Below, piece after piece: positions 54,869 to 63,170 of a DNA stretch of 64,000 nucleotides. The DNA comes from Limibacillus halophilus (GTDB taxonomy: Bacteria; Pseudomonadota; Alphaproteobacteria; Kiloniellales; CECT-8803). The stretch covers positions 372,001 to 436,000 of the forward strand of contig NZ_JACHXA010000001.1 in NCBI RefSeq assembly GCF_014191775.1, read 5' to 3'. The first letter of the stretch is position 1. Each line of letters opens with the position of its first letter. The notes under the pieces are model-generated. The model was not told the DNA's origin. It saw nothing but the letters and a program-made list of their open reading frames with translations, and searched no databases. Made by a program: the position numbers and the translations under genes.

Positions 54869-56387
54869 ACGCTCTCGTCGCGATCAGCTTTCGGATCACC
54901 TGTTCAAGTTCCTTAAGGTAAGTTGTGATTTTTTCTGCCGGTACCGCTGTGTACCCAAGAACCAATCCCTGCTTTCTACGTGCTTCCAGGTAGTGTTTGG
55001 AAACCGCGGTTACGGTAATTCCGGCGGAAGCGCAGGCTTTTTCGATCTCGCCATCGCTGACTTTGGCGGCAACCCCATTTGTCAGGTAACAGCAAATCTC
55101 GCTACCGGGCTGACTGGGTACCGGCTCGAGCAGGTCGTCGAGGTGCTGCCCCAACCCCTCAACCATCGCCGTATGTCGTTCGGCGAGATGAGTCCGCACG
55201 CGCCGGAGGTGTGCTGCGAAATGGCCTTGATCGAGGAAGCGCGAGAACGCCGGCTGAATCAGTGTCGATATCGAGTAGTCAGCCCCGGCGCGCGCGCGCT
55301 CGAAAGAGTCTACGAGATCCTCCGGTACAACGACGTAGCCCATTTTTATATCCGGCAGGCAGGTCCTCGAGAAACTCCCGATGCGCAGGACCCGGTCGTA
55401 GCCACCCCGACTCCTAGTATCCAGACGCAGCAGAGAATCGTCCGGTTGGTGGCCCGATCCGCGCACTTCGGGTATTCCGTCCTCGATGATCCAAGCGCCG
55501 GTCTCGGCGGCCCAGCCCAAAAGCTTGAGCTTCCGGCTCAATGAAAGATTGACGCCAAGCGGAAAGTGATTGGAAGGGTTTACCACCGCGAGGCGGGCAT
55601 CTGGCGCCAACCCTATGCCGTGCTCGACCATCAAACCTTCATCGTCAACCGGCACCGGGACCATGACCATATCCGCGGCCAGCAGCGGCTCTCGCAGATG
55701 CCGTGGCCCAGGGTCCTCAACCCAGATGCTGTCGCCGGGATCCGCAAGCATACGGGCTATGAGATCGACGGCCTGAACGGACAGGCCGGTCATTATGATC
55801 TGCTGAGGCAAGCGTCGAATGCCTTGGGTCTTATGGAGGTGGTCTGCGATGGCCTCGCGAAGCGGCCAGTATCCACTTGGGCTAGTACTCTCTAGGAGCG
55901 CACCGCCGAGTTCCTGCTGTGTGCTCATCACAAGACGTGCCCAGACATCGAAAGGGAAAAGGGAGCCATCCGCCAAACCCGGGATGAATGCAGGTTTGCG
56001 CGGGCCTTTGAACGGCGGCGTGAAGCGAGACAAACGCTCTCCTCGGTCGGAAAGGAAACGCTTGCGCTGCGAATGCTTCGGAGCTTGATCTCGCCGCATC
56101 TCCAACACGGACGTCGGCAAAACCTTGGACACATAGGTGCCAGACCCAACACGGCTTTCAATGAATCCGGCTTCTATGAGGAGTTGGAAAGCGCCAATCA
56201 CCGTATTTCGTGAACATTGCAGATCGTCGGCGAGATTGCGGGTAGGCGGCAGCTTCGTTCCAGGTGCGAGATTGCCTTGTAAAATAAGGTCACGCAGACT
56301 GTTGCTGAGGATTTGGTAGTGCGGCAGTTCTTCGTCATGGCGAAGGGCATCGCGCAGGTCCTCAATCCAAATCCATGCTCCACTCAT
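54867..56387 (-). CDS. MocR-type regulator (GntR HTH plus aminotransferase-like domain) with altered PLP site
   Basis: The 506-residue protein has a GntR winged helix (LRDLILQGNLAPGTKLPPTRNLADDLQCSRNTVIGAFQLL, about residues 25-75), a linker, and a fold-type I aminotransferase-like domain. In typical members (GabR, PdxR) the pyridoxal-phosphate lysine sits in TFSKxLxPxLRxGY. Here the segment is SFSRTCLPDIKMGY, with arginine 341 in place of lysine. The usual EDDYDSEF segment is EDGIPEVR, losing the tyrosine at residue 305. Binding of the cofactor as a Schiff base is therefore unlikely. ATG 56387 is chosen over an upstream TTG. Confidence 0.88.
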   Translation of the reverse strand: MSGAWIWIEDLRDALRHDEELPHYQILSNSLRDLILQGNLAPGTKLPPTRNLADDLQCSRNTVIGAFQLLIEAGFIESRVGSGTYVSKVLPTSVLEMRRDQAPKHSQRKRFLSDRGERLSRFTPPFKGPRKPAFIPGLADGSLFPFDVWARLVMSTQQELGGALLESTSPSGYWPLREAIADHLHKTQGIRRLPQQIIMTGLSVQAVDLIARMLADPGDSIWVEDPGPRHLREPLLAADMVMVPVPVDDEGLMVEHGIGLAPDARLAVVNPSNHFPLGVNLSLSRKLKLLGWAAETGAWIIEDGIPEVRGSGHQPDDSLLRLDTRSRGGYDRVLRIGSFSRTCLPDIKMGYVVVPEDLVDSFERARAGADYSISTLIQPAFSRFLDQGHFAAHLRRVRTHLAERHTAMVEGLGQHLDDLLEPVPSQPGSEICCYLTNGVAAKVSDGEIEKACASAGITVTAVSKHYLEARRKQGLVLGYTAVPAEKITTYLKELEQVIRKLIATRA

Positions 56388-56485
56388 TCTATGTTTCTCA
56401 TTCCTGCCGCGGTCATTCACCCAAGTAGGGCCGATCAATGGGCACCATTAAATTGGACCCACAACTTATAATACATAGAGTGAGG

Positions 56486-56507
56486 CCTTGTAACCAATTT
56501 TACAGGG
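56486..56507. promoter_or_regulatory. Palindrome upstream of the MocR gene
   Basis: CCTTGTAA (56486-56493) and TTACAGGG (56500-56507) form arms matching at 7 of 8 bases around CCAATT. It lies about 100 bases upstream of the MocR start and 26 bases after the end of mtgA, so an autoregulatory operator is possible. No T run follows, so a terminator is unlikely. Confidence 0.4.
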
Positions 56508-56532
56508 TTGATTGAAGCCTTTGGTTGTCGGC

Positions 56533-57222
56533 TCAATCGTGCAAGCAAGCGTCCAATCGGTCCCGCTCGACAATGGCCATCCGCTGTCGGTAGGTCGCGG
56601 CGCGATTGAGCACGTTCTTGCTGGGGTTGCTGGCCGACCAGTTGAGCGGCGACGGCAGGACCGCGGCGAGTTGGGCAGCCTGCTGGCGGCTCAGGTCGGC
56701 GGCGCTACGGGAAAAGTGATGGCGTGCCGCCGCCTCAGCACCATAAATTCCCGGCCCCCATTCCGCGTTGTTCAGGTACAACTCCAGGATACGGGATTTG
56801 CTCCAGGCCGCTTCGACCAGGAGTGTGAAGTAAGCCTCAAGTCCCTTGCGCAACCAGCTTCGACCGGGCCAAAGGTACAGGTTCTTGGCGGTCTGCATCG
56901 TAAGCGTGCTAGCACCCTTCAGGCGCCCGCCGGATTGATTGTTATCCCAGGCCCTTTCTATTGCCTGCCAATCGAATCCGCTGTGCAGACAAAATCGGCT
57001 GTCTTCTGCGCCGATCACGGCCCGAACCAGGTGTGGTGATATCTGGCTAAGCGCTACCCTGTCACGATGGGGCGGATGGCCCTCGACCCAGCGGATCACC
57101 ATCAAGGGTGTGCCGGGCGGATCGACAATGCGATAAAGCCCTACCCAGAGCAGCGAGACGACGAAACAAAGAAGGGCGCCACGAAGCAGGAATCGTGCGG
57201 AGCGTTTGAAGAGTCGCTTCAT
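56533..57222 (-). CDS. mtgA: Monofunctional peptidoglycan glycosyltransferase
   Basis: MtgA polymerises lipid II into glycan strands in the periplasm. The 229-residue protein has one N-terminal membrane anchor (residues 12-30) and the GT51 motifs: catalytic glutamate in GAEDSRF (E73), GRLKGASTLTMQTAKNLYL, and RKGLEAYFTLLVEAAWSKSRILELYLN with the second glutamate. No transpeptidase domain follows, as expected for the monofunctional type. ATG 57222 gives the normal length. Confidence 0.95.
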   Translation of the reverse strand: MKRLFKRSARFLLRGALLCFVVSLLWVGLYRIVDPPGTPLMVIRWVEGHPPHRDRVALSQISPHLVRAVIGAEDSRFCLHSGFDWQAIERAWDNNQSGGRLKGASTLTMQTAKNLYLWPGRSWLRKGLEAYFTLLVEAAWSKSRILELYLNNAEWGPGIYGAEAAARHHFSRSAADLSRQQAAQLAAVLPSPLNWSASNPSKNVLNRAATYRQRMAIVERDRLDACLHD

Positions 57223-57279
57223 GGTTCGGAGTTATCGCCTATAGCCGTCATTGGGCAAGCATAGGCAGGCGCGCGCGTT

Positions 57280-57318
57280 AAAGAAAGAACGCCGACCCGC
57301 GGTTCTCGCGGATCGGCG
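57280..57318 (-). terminator. Intrinsic terminator of the peroxiredoxin gene
   Basis: On the minus strand a 12-base stem with one wobble (arms 57307-57318 and 57290-57301, 5-base loop) is followed by a T-rich tail TTCTTTCTTT. It begins 37 bases after the peroxiredoxin stop. Confidence 0.85.
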
Positions 57319-57354
57319 CTCAAAACAAAACCGTTGCCTCGTTACACCCTGAGA

Positions 57355-57888
57355 TCAGGCTGCGAGCTTTTCGAGATTCTCCAGCAGATTCTCCGGTGAG
57401 GACTCGCCGTACGGATCGGTCTCACAGTTGTCGGAGAAGCCAGGCTCTTCGTACCAGGATTCGATCTTGCCGTCGTTGACAATGGCCGCATAACGCCAGG
57501 AGCGCATGCCGAAGCCCAAGTTGTCCTTGCAAACCAACATCCCCATCTTGCGGGTGAACTCGCCCGAGCCGTCGGGAATCAGCTTCACGTTCGTCAGTCC
57601 CTGCTGCTTACCCCACGCGTTCATCACGAAGGCATCGTTGACAGAGATACAATAAATATCCTCAATCCCCTTCTCCTTGAAGGTCTCGGCCAGCTTTTCG
57701 AAGTTGGGAAGCTGGTACGTCGAGCAAGTCGGCGTGAAGGCGCCAGGCAGCGAGAACATCACGACGCGCTTGCCTTTGAAGAAATCGTCGCTGGTTACGT
57801 CCTGCCAGCGGTAGGGGTTCGGGCCTTCAATAGACTCGTCGCGGACACGGGTCTTGAAGGTTACCTGGGGAACGGTGCGGCCAATCAT
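57355..57888 (-). CDS. Peroxiredoxin, Prx5/AhpE-like
   Basis: This 177-residue thiol peroxidase reduces hydrogen peroxide and organic peroxides. The peroxidatic cysteine is C55 in SLPGAFTPTCSTYQLP, with the conserved Pro, Thr and a later Arg in GMRSWRYAAIV. The type matches eukaryotic Prx5 and bacterial PrxGrx proteins, but no glutaredoxin domain is fused. Further cysteines (YCISV, LVCKDN, DNCETD) could resolve the sulfenic acid. ATG 57888 follows AGGAG. An AT-rich 187-base promoter gap lies upstream, where I see no clear operator. Confidence 0.92.
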   Translation of the reverse strand: MIGRTVPQVTFKTRVRDESIEGPNPYRWQDVTSDDFFKGKRVVMFSLPGAFTPTCSTYQLPNFEKLAETFKEKGIEDIYCISVNDAFVMNAWGKQQGLTNVKLIPDGSGEFTRKMGMLVCKDNLGFGMRSWRYAAIVNDGKIESWYEEPGFSDNCETDPYGESSPENLLENLEKLAA

Positions 57889-58075
57889 TTGCGTCTTCTC
57901 CTTGCTATGTCAGACAGTCGATGCAGTGCAGCATGCGAATTAGAATGATTATGAAATAGTGGTTTCAAGATTGAATTTCAACAGAAAATGATTTCAAATT
58001 TTGGAGAATCGCAGCAGGAAAGTTGCGCTGCGTCAAAGAATCGTTGTTAGGGGGCCGGAACGCCAGGGTTCCCGG

Positions 58076-59512
58076 CTATCCGGCGAGCCCAGCAAAATCG
58101 ACGAGAGGACGCCGGGTTTCAATACTGTTTGCCAGAACGTCCTCAAGCGCCAGGGCGATTTCCAGCAGGCGTTGGTCACCATGTCGCTTCCCAATCAACT
58201 GCAATCCGAAGGGAAGGCCTTGGGAGTCATGGCCGCAGGGCAGGGATATCACCGGGTGAGCGGTCATGGTTATACCGAAGGCCAATCCAAGCCATGACAC
58301 GTAGTTCTGCAAGGTCTGCCCATCGATCTCTGTCGGCGCGTTCTGGGTCTTGTCGAAGGGCTGAACGGCGGCGACAGGGGTAATCAACAGGTCACAATCG
58401 TCCATGAAGCGAATGAAGCGCCGGTAGTGATCGCTATGGGCCGCTTCCGCCCGTGCAATCTGCTCGGCGTCGAAGGTCAGCCCCAGTTCGACATTCGAGG
58501 TGACATTCGGCCCCACCTTGGCTGCATGGTTCCGAACGCGATCCAGGTGAGCGGCAATGAATCGAACGGCACGCAATACCTGAAATGTTTCGTCGGCTCC
58601 CTGCATGGGAGGGTCGCGTTCCTCCAGGCTCGCGAAACACCCCTCCAATGCCGCGATCCTGGTTCCGAACAAGGCTCGGACATTGTTGGAGACCGGGGCA
58701 AAACCGAGATCCGTGCTGAATCGAACCTTCAGCCCGCGCAGGTTCGCAGGCTTCAGTTCTGCGATTCCGGTTCCACTGTCGGCAGGGCGGCTGAAGGGAT
58801 CGAGATGGTTGTTGCCGGCAATCGCTTGGAGGAAAAGGTGCAAATCCCGGACGTTGCGCGCCATCGGCCCCTCGACCGCCAAGGGTGAAAATGCAAGCAC
58901 GCTATCTGTGGTTGGGACCAAACCCGGCGTCGGCCGCATGCCGACCACGCCGCAAAACGCGGCAGGCGTGCGCAGGGAACCAGCCAGGTCTGATCCGCTC
59001 GCCAAGGGCACCATCGATGCAGCGAGAGCTACGGCCGAGCCGCCGGAAGAGCCGCCGCAGGTCAAGGAGGTGTTGAAGGGATTGCCGGTCGCGCCGAACA
59101 CGCGATTCCAGGTGTTTGCACCTGCGCCAAACTCCGGAGTATTGGTTTTTACCGCGATAATCCCACCGTTCGCACGGATGCTTGTGACGAGCGTATCGTC
59201 GCGGACCGGAATATGGTCAGCGAACAGCTCGGAACCCCAAGTCGTGCGCAGGCCTTTGGTTTCGTTCAGGTCCTTTATGCCAATCGGGAGGCCGTGGAGA
59301 GGGCCCAGAGGATCGCCGCGCACCACCTTTGCTTCCGCCTCCTTGGCAGCCTTGCGGCCAGCGTCCTCGTCGAGCGTAACAACGGCGTTAAGTGCGGTGT
59401 TGGTGGTCTTGATCCTTGCTACGCAAGCGTTCCATAAATCGACAGGTGAGATCGCCTTCTTGGCAATGCTCGTTTGCAGCTCAAGGGCGGTGAGGTCGCA
59501 AAGGTCCGACAT
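58076..59512 (-). CDS. Amidase signature-family hydrolase
   Basis: This 478-residue amidase has the catalytic triad Lys80 (LPIGIKDL), Ser155 (CGGSSGGSA, cis-serine) and Ser179 (GSDLAGSLRTPA, nucleophile), with spacings as in the family. It is cytoplasmic, with no signal peptide. It is not GatA by context, since gatB/gatC are absent. The substrate is unknown; relatives cleave aliphatic or aryl amides. ATG 59512 is the natural start. It is divergent from the GreA/B-family gene. Confidence 0.92.
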   Translation of the reverse strand: MSDLCDLTALELQTSIAKKAISPVDLWNACVARIKTTNTALNAVVTLDEDAGRKAAKEAEAKVVRGDPLGPLHGLPIGIKDLNETKGLRTTWGSELFADHIPVRDDTLVTSIRANGGIIAVKTNTPEFGAGANTWNRVFGATGNPFNTSLTCGGSSGGSAVALAASMVPLASGSDLAGSLRTPAAFCGVVGMRPTPGLVPTTDSVLAFSPLAVEGPMARNVRDLHLFLQAIAGNNHLDPFSRPADSGTGIAELKPANLRGLKVRFSTDLGFAPVSNNVRALFGTRIAALEGCFASLEERDPPMQGADETFQVLRAVRFIAAHLDRVRNHAAKVGPNVTSNVELGLTFDAEQIARAEAAHSDHYRRFIRFMDDCDLLITPVAAVQPFDKTQNAPTEIDGQTLQNYVSWLGLAFGITMTAHPVISLPCGHDSQGLPFGLQLIGKRHGDQRLLEIALALEDVLANSIETRRPLVDFAGLAG

Positions 59513-59644
59513 GATTTGGCGTAGGCTCCAGCCAGAGTTTTATTCCCAACCATAGATAACTCCGAGGGTTTGCCGCAAGCGATGCCCTTGTCACCGACCC
59601 CCAAAAGGCGCGAGACTCTTACCGGTAGAAGAAAGGACAGGCAG

Positions 59645-60148
59645 ATGAGTCGGGCATTCGTGAAGGAAGACGATGGATCGCAGGGTGAGCAACTCCCCGA
59701 TCTACCGCAAAGCCCTCATCCGAATTACGTGACGGCATCCGGGCTGCGCAAGCTGCAGGCTGCTCTTGATCAGGCGGCGGACGAACTGGCCGCATTGCGC
59801 GCTCGCAAAGATGAGATCGATAGCCAAATACTGCTGGCCACAACCGAGCGCCGCCTGCATTACCTCGAAGAGAGAATCAAACGTGCCATCAGAATCGATC
59901 ATGCGGACCAAACGGATGATGAGATTGCTTTTGGTGCATTGGTGACCGTTGCCGACGACCAGGGCCAAGAGCATGCCTATCGCATCGTCGGCGAGGACGA
60001 AGCCGATCCGGAAGCCGGCCTTATTTCCTATGTGTCTCCTCTCGCCCAGGCGCTGTTAGGCGCTGGCGCCGGTGATCTTGTGATCTGGAAGAAGCCCAGC
60101 GGGGATGTTGAACTGGAGGTTCTGTCGTTCGTCTATCCTGCCGATTAG
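59645..60148 (+). CDS. GreA/GreB-family protein with atypical coiled coil
   Basis: This 167-residue protein has an N-terminal coiled coil (about residues 33-85) and a C-terminal FKBP-like Gre domain (FGALVTVADDQGQEHAYRIVGEDEADPEAGLISYVSPLAQALLGAGAGD). That domain binds the RNA polymerase secondary channel in Gre factors. The acidic tip motif of true GreA/GreB, of the form GDxxENAEY, is not seen; the turn reads RARKDEIDSQIL instead. Transcript cleavage activity is therefore uncertain and the protein may compete with GreA instead. ATG 59645 follows AAGGACAGGCAG. Confidence 0.85.
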   Translation: MSRAFVKEDDGSQGEQLPDLPQSPHPNYVTASGLRKLQAALDQAADELAALRARKDEIDSQILLATTERRLHYLEERIKRAIRIDHADQTDDEIAFGALVTVADDQGQEHAYRIVGEDEADPEAGLISYVSPLAQALLGAGAGDLVIWKKPSGDVELEVLSFVYPAD

Positions 60149-60161
60149 CGGGGTGTGGCGG

Positions 60162-60407
60162 CTATCCGCCTGCCATTTTGCCGAACAAGAAAACTTCACT
60201 GTCCGGCGGGATCGCCTGATACCAGGCGTCCCGGTAAAGCTGCCCGTCTATGGAAACCGCGACGCCGCGCTCCAAAACGGGCAGTAAGGCCGGATCGGCT
60301 TCTCCCAGGCGATCGAGCAACTGACGGATGTTGGTGGCCTCAAGCGCGAATTCGCTGCGCCCGCCCGCGGCTGCTTTCAGACTTCCTTGCAGCACCACCT
60401 TGATCAT
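60162..60407 (-). CDS. MoaD/ThiS-like ubiquitin-fold protein
   Basis: This 81-residue protein has a beta-grasp pattern (IKVVLQGSLKAAAGG, NIRQLLDRLGEADPALLP, GVAVSIDGQLYRDAWYQAIPPDSEVFLF) and ends in Gly-Gly, the hallmark of MoaD/ThiS sulfur carriers that are adenylated and thiocarboxylated at the C-terminus. It is encoded 39 bases after the molybdenum-binding subunit gene on the same strand, so a role in supplying molybdopterin or the terminal sulfur of this hydroxylase is plausible. A partner E1-like enzyme is not in the window. Confidence 0.78.
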   Translation of the reverse strand: MIKVVLQGSLKAAAGGRSEFALEATNIRQLLDRLGEADPALLPVLERGVAVSIDGQLYRDAWYQAIPPDSEVFLFGKMAGG

Positions 60408-60446
60408 CTCAACCGGTCCTTTTGCGTCGCTGGTCCAAGCGCGCGC

Positions 60447-62690
60447 TTACCGCTCCTCCAAGGCTACGAGGATGCGAGGCGGCGACATTGGTAACTCCGT
60501 CAGACGCACGCCCGCTGCTGCGGAGACGGCATTCGCAACCGCAGCCAACGGCGGCACAATACTTGTTTCGCCGACCCCACGGACGCCGTAAGGATGGCCG
60601 GGGTTCGGCACTTCCACGATCACGGTATCTATCATGGGCAGGTCCGAGGCCACCGGGATGCGATAATCCAGGAACCCTGCGTTTTGAAGCACGCCGTCCT
60701 CGCCGTAGATGTAGCATTCGTTCAGAACCCAGCCGATACCCTGTACGGCGCCGCCCTGGAATTGGCCCTCCACGTAGGCGCGGTGAACGGCCTTTCCAGC
60801 ATCTTGAACCACGGTGTAGCGTGTGATCTGGGTGCGTCCGGTTTCCGGATCGACCTCGGCGTCGACGATGTGCGTGGCGAAGCTGGGTCCTGCAGTCTCG
60901 ATGTTAACCTCATGGTGCCCGGCGATCGGGCCGCCGGTGTTCCCGGCAACCTTGGCGATATCCGCCAGGGATAACGGCTCGAACTCACCCGCATTCGCTC
61001 CGGCGGGCTTGGCATAACCCTCTTCCCAGATGACGGCGTCGGCGGGAATGCCCCACATCTTTGCCGCCCTTTCACAGAGCACCTTGATGGCGTTGCGTGC
61101 TGCGGCAATGGTGGCAAGCCCGCTGGCGAAAGTCACGCGGCTGCCATCCGTCACATCGTTGTAACCAAGCGACGAGGTATCGGCGATGATCGTGCGCACA
61201 CTCTCATAAGGAATACCCAATTCCTCGGCCGCCATAAGGCACATCGAGGCCCGTGACCCGCCGATGTCGGGCGTGCCGACCGACAGCGTCACCGTGCCGT
61301 CGATGTTGACGTTCAAGCTGGTGCAGGTCTGACCACCGAAGTTGAACCAAAAGCCGCTGGCCACGCCGCGGCCCTGGTTCGGTCCCAAAGGTGCGGAATA
61401 GTGCGGATGCGCTTTCGCGGCCTCCAGCGTTTCGATCAGACCGATTGGCCCAAAGACCGGCCCGTAAGAAGACCGGCTACCCTCCTTCACCGCGTTCTTC
61501 AAACGCAGCTCGATCGGGTCGATATTCAGTTTTTCGGCTAATTCGGCGATGACGCTTTCAACCGCGAAGGCTGACATTGGCGCGCCTGGCGCACGGTAGG
61601 CGGCCGCTTTTGGCCGATTGGTCACGACCTCAAAGCCAATGCAGCGAACATGCTCCAGTTCATAACAGGCAAAAGCTGTCATGGCCCCCATCTCCACCGG
61701 GGAGCCGGGGAAAGCGCCGCCCTGATACCGCAAAACCGCATCGGCGGCGGTAATGCGCCCATCCTTAGTGGCGCCAATCTTGATGTCGATACTGCTTGAA
61801 GCGGTGGGGCCGGAGGCCACAAAAACCTCCTCGCGAGGCATCACGATCTTCACGGGGCGGTTTGCCTTGCGCGATAGCGCCAAGGCCGTCGGTTCGATGA
61901 AAACCGTGGTCTTGCCGCCGAAGCCGCCACCAATCTCGGAAGCAGTGACGCGCAGCTTGGAGACATCCATGCCCAGCAGTTGGGCACAGGTGTCGCGCAC
62001 CATGAAATGACCCTGAGTGCAGCACCACAGTTCGCCCTGGCCGTCCGGTCCGGCGCTTGCCAGACAGGCGTGCGGTTCAATGTAGCCCTGGTGTGTTGCC
62101 TCGGTGCGGAAGCTGTGTTCGATGATCACATCGGCGGCGGCGAAGCCTTTTTCCACGTCCCCATGGCCGATCTCGATCCGCTTGACCACGTTGGAAGGTT
62201 TCGTCGGCTTCTCCGCCAGCCCCTCGGTGAATATCTTTTCGTTCAGGACCGGCGCGTCCGGCTTCATAGCCTCGTCCACGTCGGTGACATGCGGCAGAAC
62301 CTCGTAATCCACCACGATGAGTTTCGCCGCCTTACGCGCAATCGATGGACTGGTGGCCGCAACGGCAGCAACGGCATGGCCCTGATAGAGCGCTTTCTCA
62401 CTGGCCATGACATTTTCCAGGATATCGCCGATGTCGCCGTCCAGACCGGTCGCAAAGTCGGCCCGGGTCACCACAGCCTTTACGCCCGGTAACGCCTCGG
62501 CCTTGCTGGTATCGATCGAGCGGATGCGGGCATGGGCATGGGGGCTGCGGACGATTCGGCCCCAAAGCATGCCGGAGGCCGTGGCGTCGGCGCCGAAGCG
62601 GGCACGTCCTGTGACCTTGTCCAGACCGTCGGGCCGCAGCGGGCTGGTGCCGACGGATTTGAATACGCGATTATTGTTGTCCAAGGGCAT
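60447..62690 (-). CDS. Molybdenum hydroxylase large subunit (xanthine dehydrogenase family)
   Basis: This is the catalytic molybdopterin-binding subunit, 747 residues, of the xanthine dehydrogenase/aldehyde oxidase family. Mo-cofactor segments GGGFGGKTTVFIEP and AYRAPGAPMSAFAVES and the catalytic glutamate E708 in GVGETSIVPP are present. The AYRxxGR/CSFR loop of true CO dehydrogenase is not, so CO is unlikely as substrate. Such enzymes hydroxylate N-heterocycles, aldehydes or purines with water as oxygen donor. It is followed by a MoaD-like gene and preceded by the FeS subunit gene at 3 bases. Confidence 0.92.
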   Translation of the reverse strand: MPLDNNNRVFKSVGTSPLRPDGLDKVTGRARFGADATASGMLWGRIVRSPHAHARIRSIDTSKAEALPGVKAVVTRADFATGLDGDIGDILENVMASEKALYQGHAVAAVAATSPSIARKAAKLIVVDYEVLPHVTDVDEAMKPDAPVLNEKIFTEGLAEKPTKPSNVVKRIEIGHGDVEKGFAAADVIIEHSFRTEATHQGYIEPHACLASAGPDGQGELWCCTQGHFMVRDTCAQLLGMDVSKLRVTASEIGGGFGGKTTVFIEPTALALSRKANRPVKIVMPREEVFVASGPTASSSIDIKIGATKDGRITAADAVLRYQGGAFPGSPVEMGAMTAFACYELEHVRCIGFEVVTNRPKAAAYRAPGAPMSAFAVESVIAELAEKLNIDPIELRLKNAVKEGSRSSYGPVFGPIGLIETLEAAKAHPHYSAPLGPNQGRGVASGFWFNFGGQTCTSLNVNIDGTVTLSVGTPDIGGSRASMCLMAAEELGIPYESVRTIIADTSSLGYNDVTDGSRVTFASGLATIAAARNAIKVLCERAAKMWGIPADAVIWEEGYAKPAGANAGEFEPLSLADIAKVAGNTGGPIAGHHEVNIETAGPSFATHIVDAEVDPETGRTQITRYTVVQDAGKAVHRAYVEGQFQGGAVQGIGWVLNECYIYGEDGVLQNAGFLDYRIPVASDLPMIDTVIVEVPNPGHPYGVRGVGETSIVPPLAAVANAVSAAAGVRLTELPMSPPRILVALEER

Positions 62691-62693
62691 GGC

Positions 62694-63170
62694 TCAGGCT
62701 CCCCTCATCTCGGCGGCGGTGTCGAGAACCGCACGGATAATCTTGTCATAACCGGTGCAGCGGCAAAGGTTGCCGGCAAGCCAGTAACGGACCTCGGTCT
62801 CCGTGGGGTCCGGATTGCGTTCCAGCAATGACTTCGCCGCAACAAGGATGCCCGGCGTACAGATGCCGCATTGCAAGGCAGCATGCTCCAGGAATTTGCT
62901 CTGCAGCGGATGCAGGGTATCGCCGTCGGCGACACCCTCGATGGTGCCGATCTCGCGCCCGTTCACCTCCGCTCCCAAGACCAAGCACGAACAAACCAGG
63001 CGTCCGTCCAGCGTCACGCTGCAGGCGCCGCAGTCGCCGGTGCCACAGCCTTCTTTGCTGCCGGTCAGGTTGAGGCGGTTGCGCAGAACATCGAGCAAGG
63101 TCTCGTCCGGCTCGCAGAGAAACTCCACCACGTCGCCATTGATTGTTGTAGAGACAGTCATCTGCTTCAT
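62694..63170 (-). CDS. Molybdenum hydroxylase [2Fe-2S] subunit
   Basis: This 158-residue small subunit carries two [2Fe-2S] clusters. The plant-type motif is GCGTGDCGACSV with a fourth cysteine in RLVCSCL, and the second is LQCGICTPG with AGNLCRCTGYDKI. It passes electrons from the molybdenum centre to the FAD subunit. Its start overlaps the FAD-subunit stop at 63170 by one base. The length is normal for the separate-subunit type. Confidence 0.94.
   Translation of the reverse strand: MKQMTVSTTINGDVVEFLCEPDETLLDVLRNRLNLTGSKEGCGTGDCGACSVTLDGRLVCSCLVLGAEVNGREIGTIEGVADGDTLHPLQSKFLEHAALQCGICTPGILVAAKSLLERNPDPTETEVRYWLAGNLCRCTGYDKIIRAVLDTAAEMRGA

Noticed and set aside
54700-54921. 73-codon open frame in the gene-free gap
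   Set aside because: It runs through the intrinsic terminator and into the antisense of the MocR gene, with no ribosome site.
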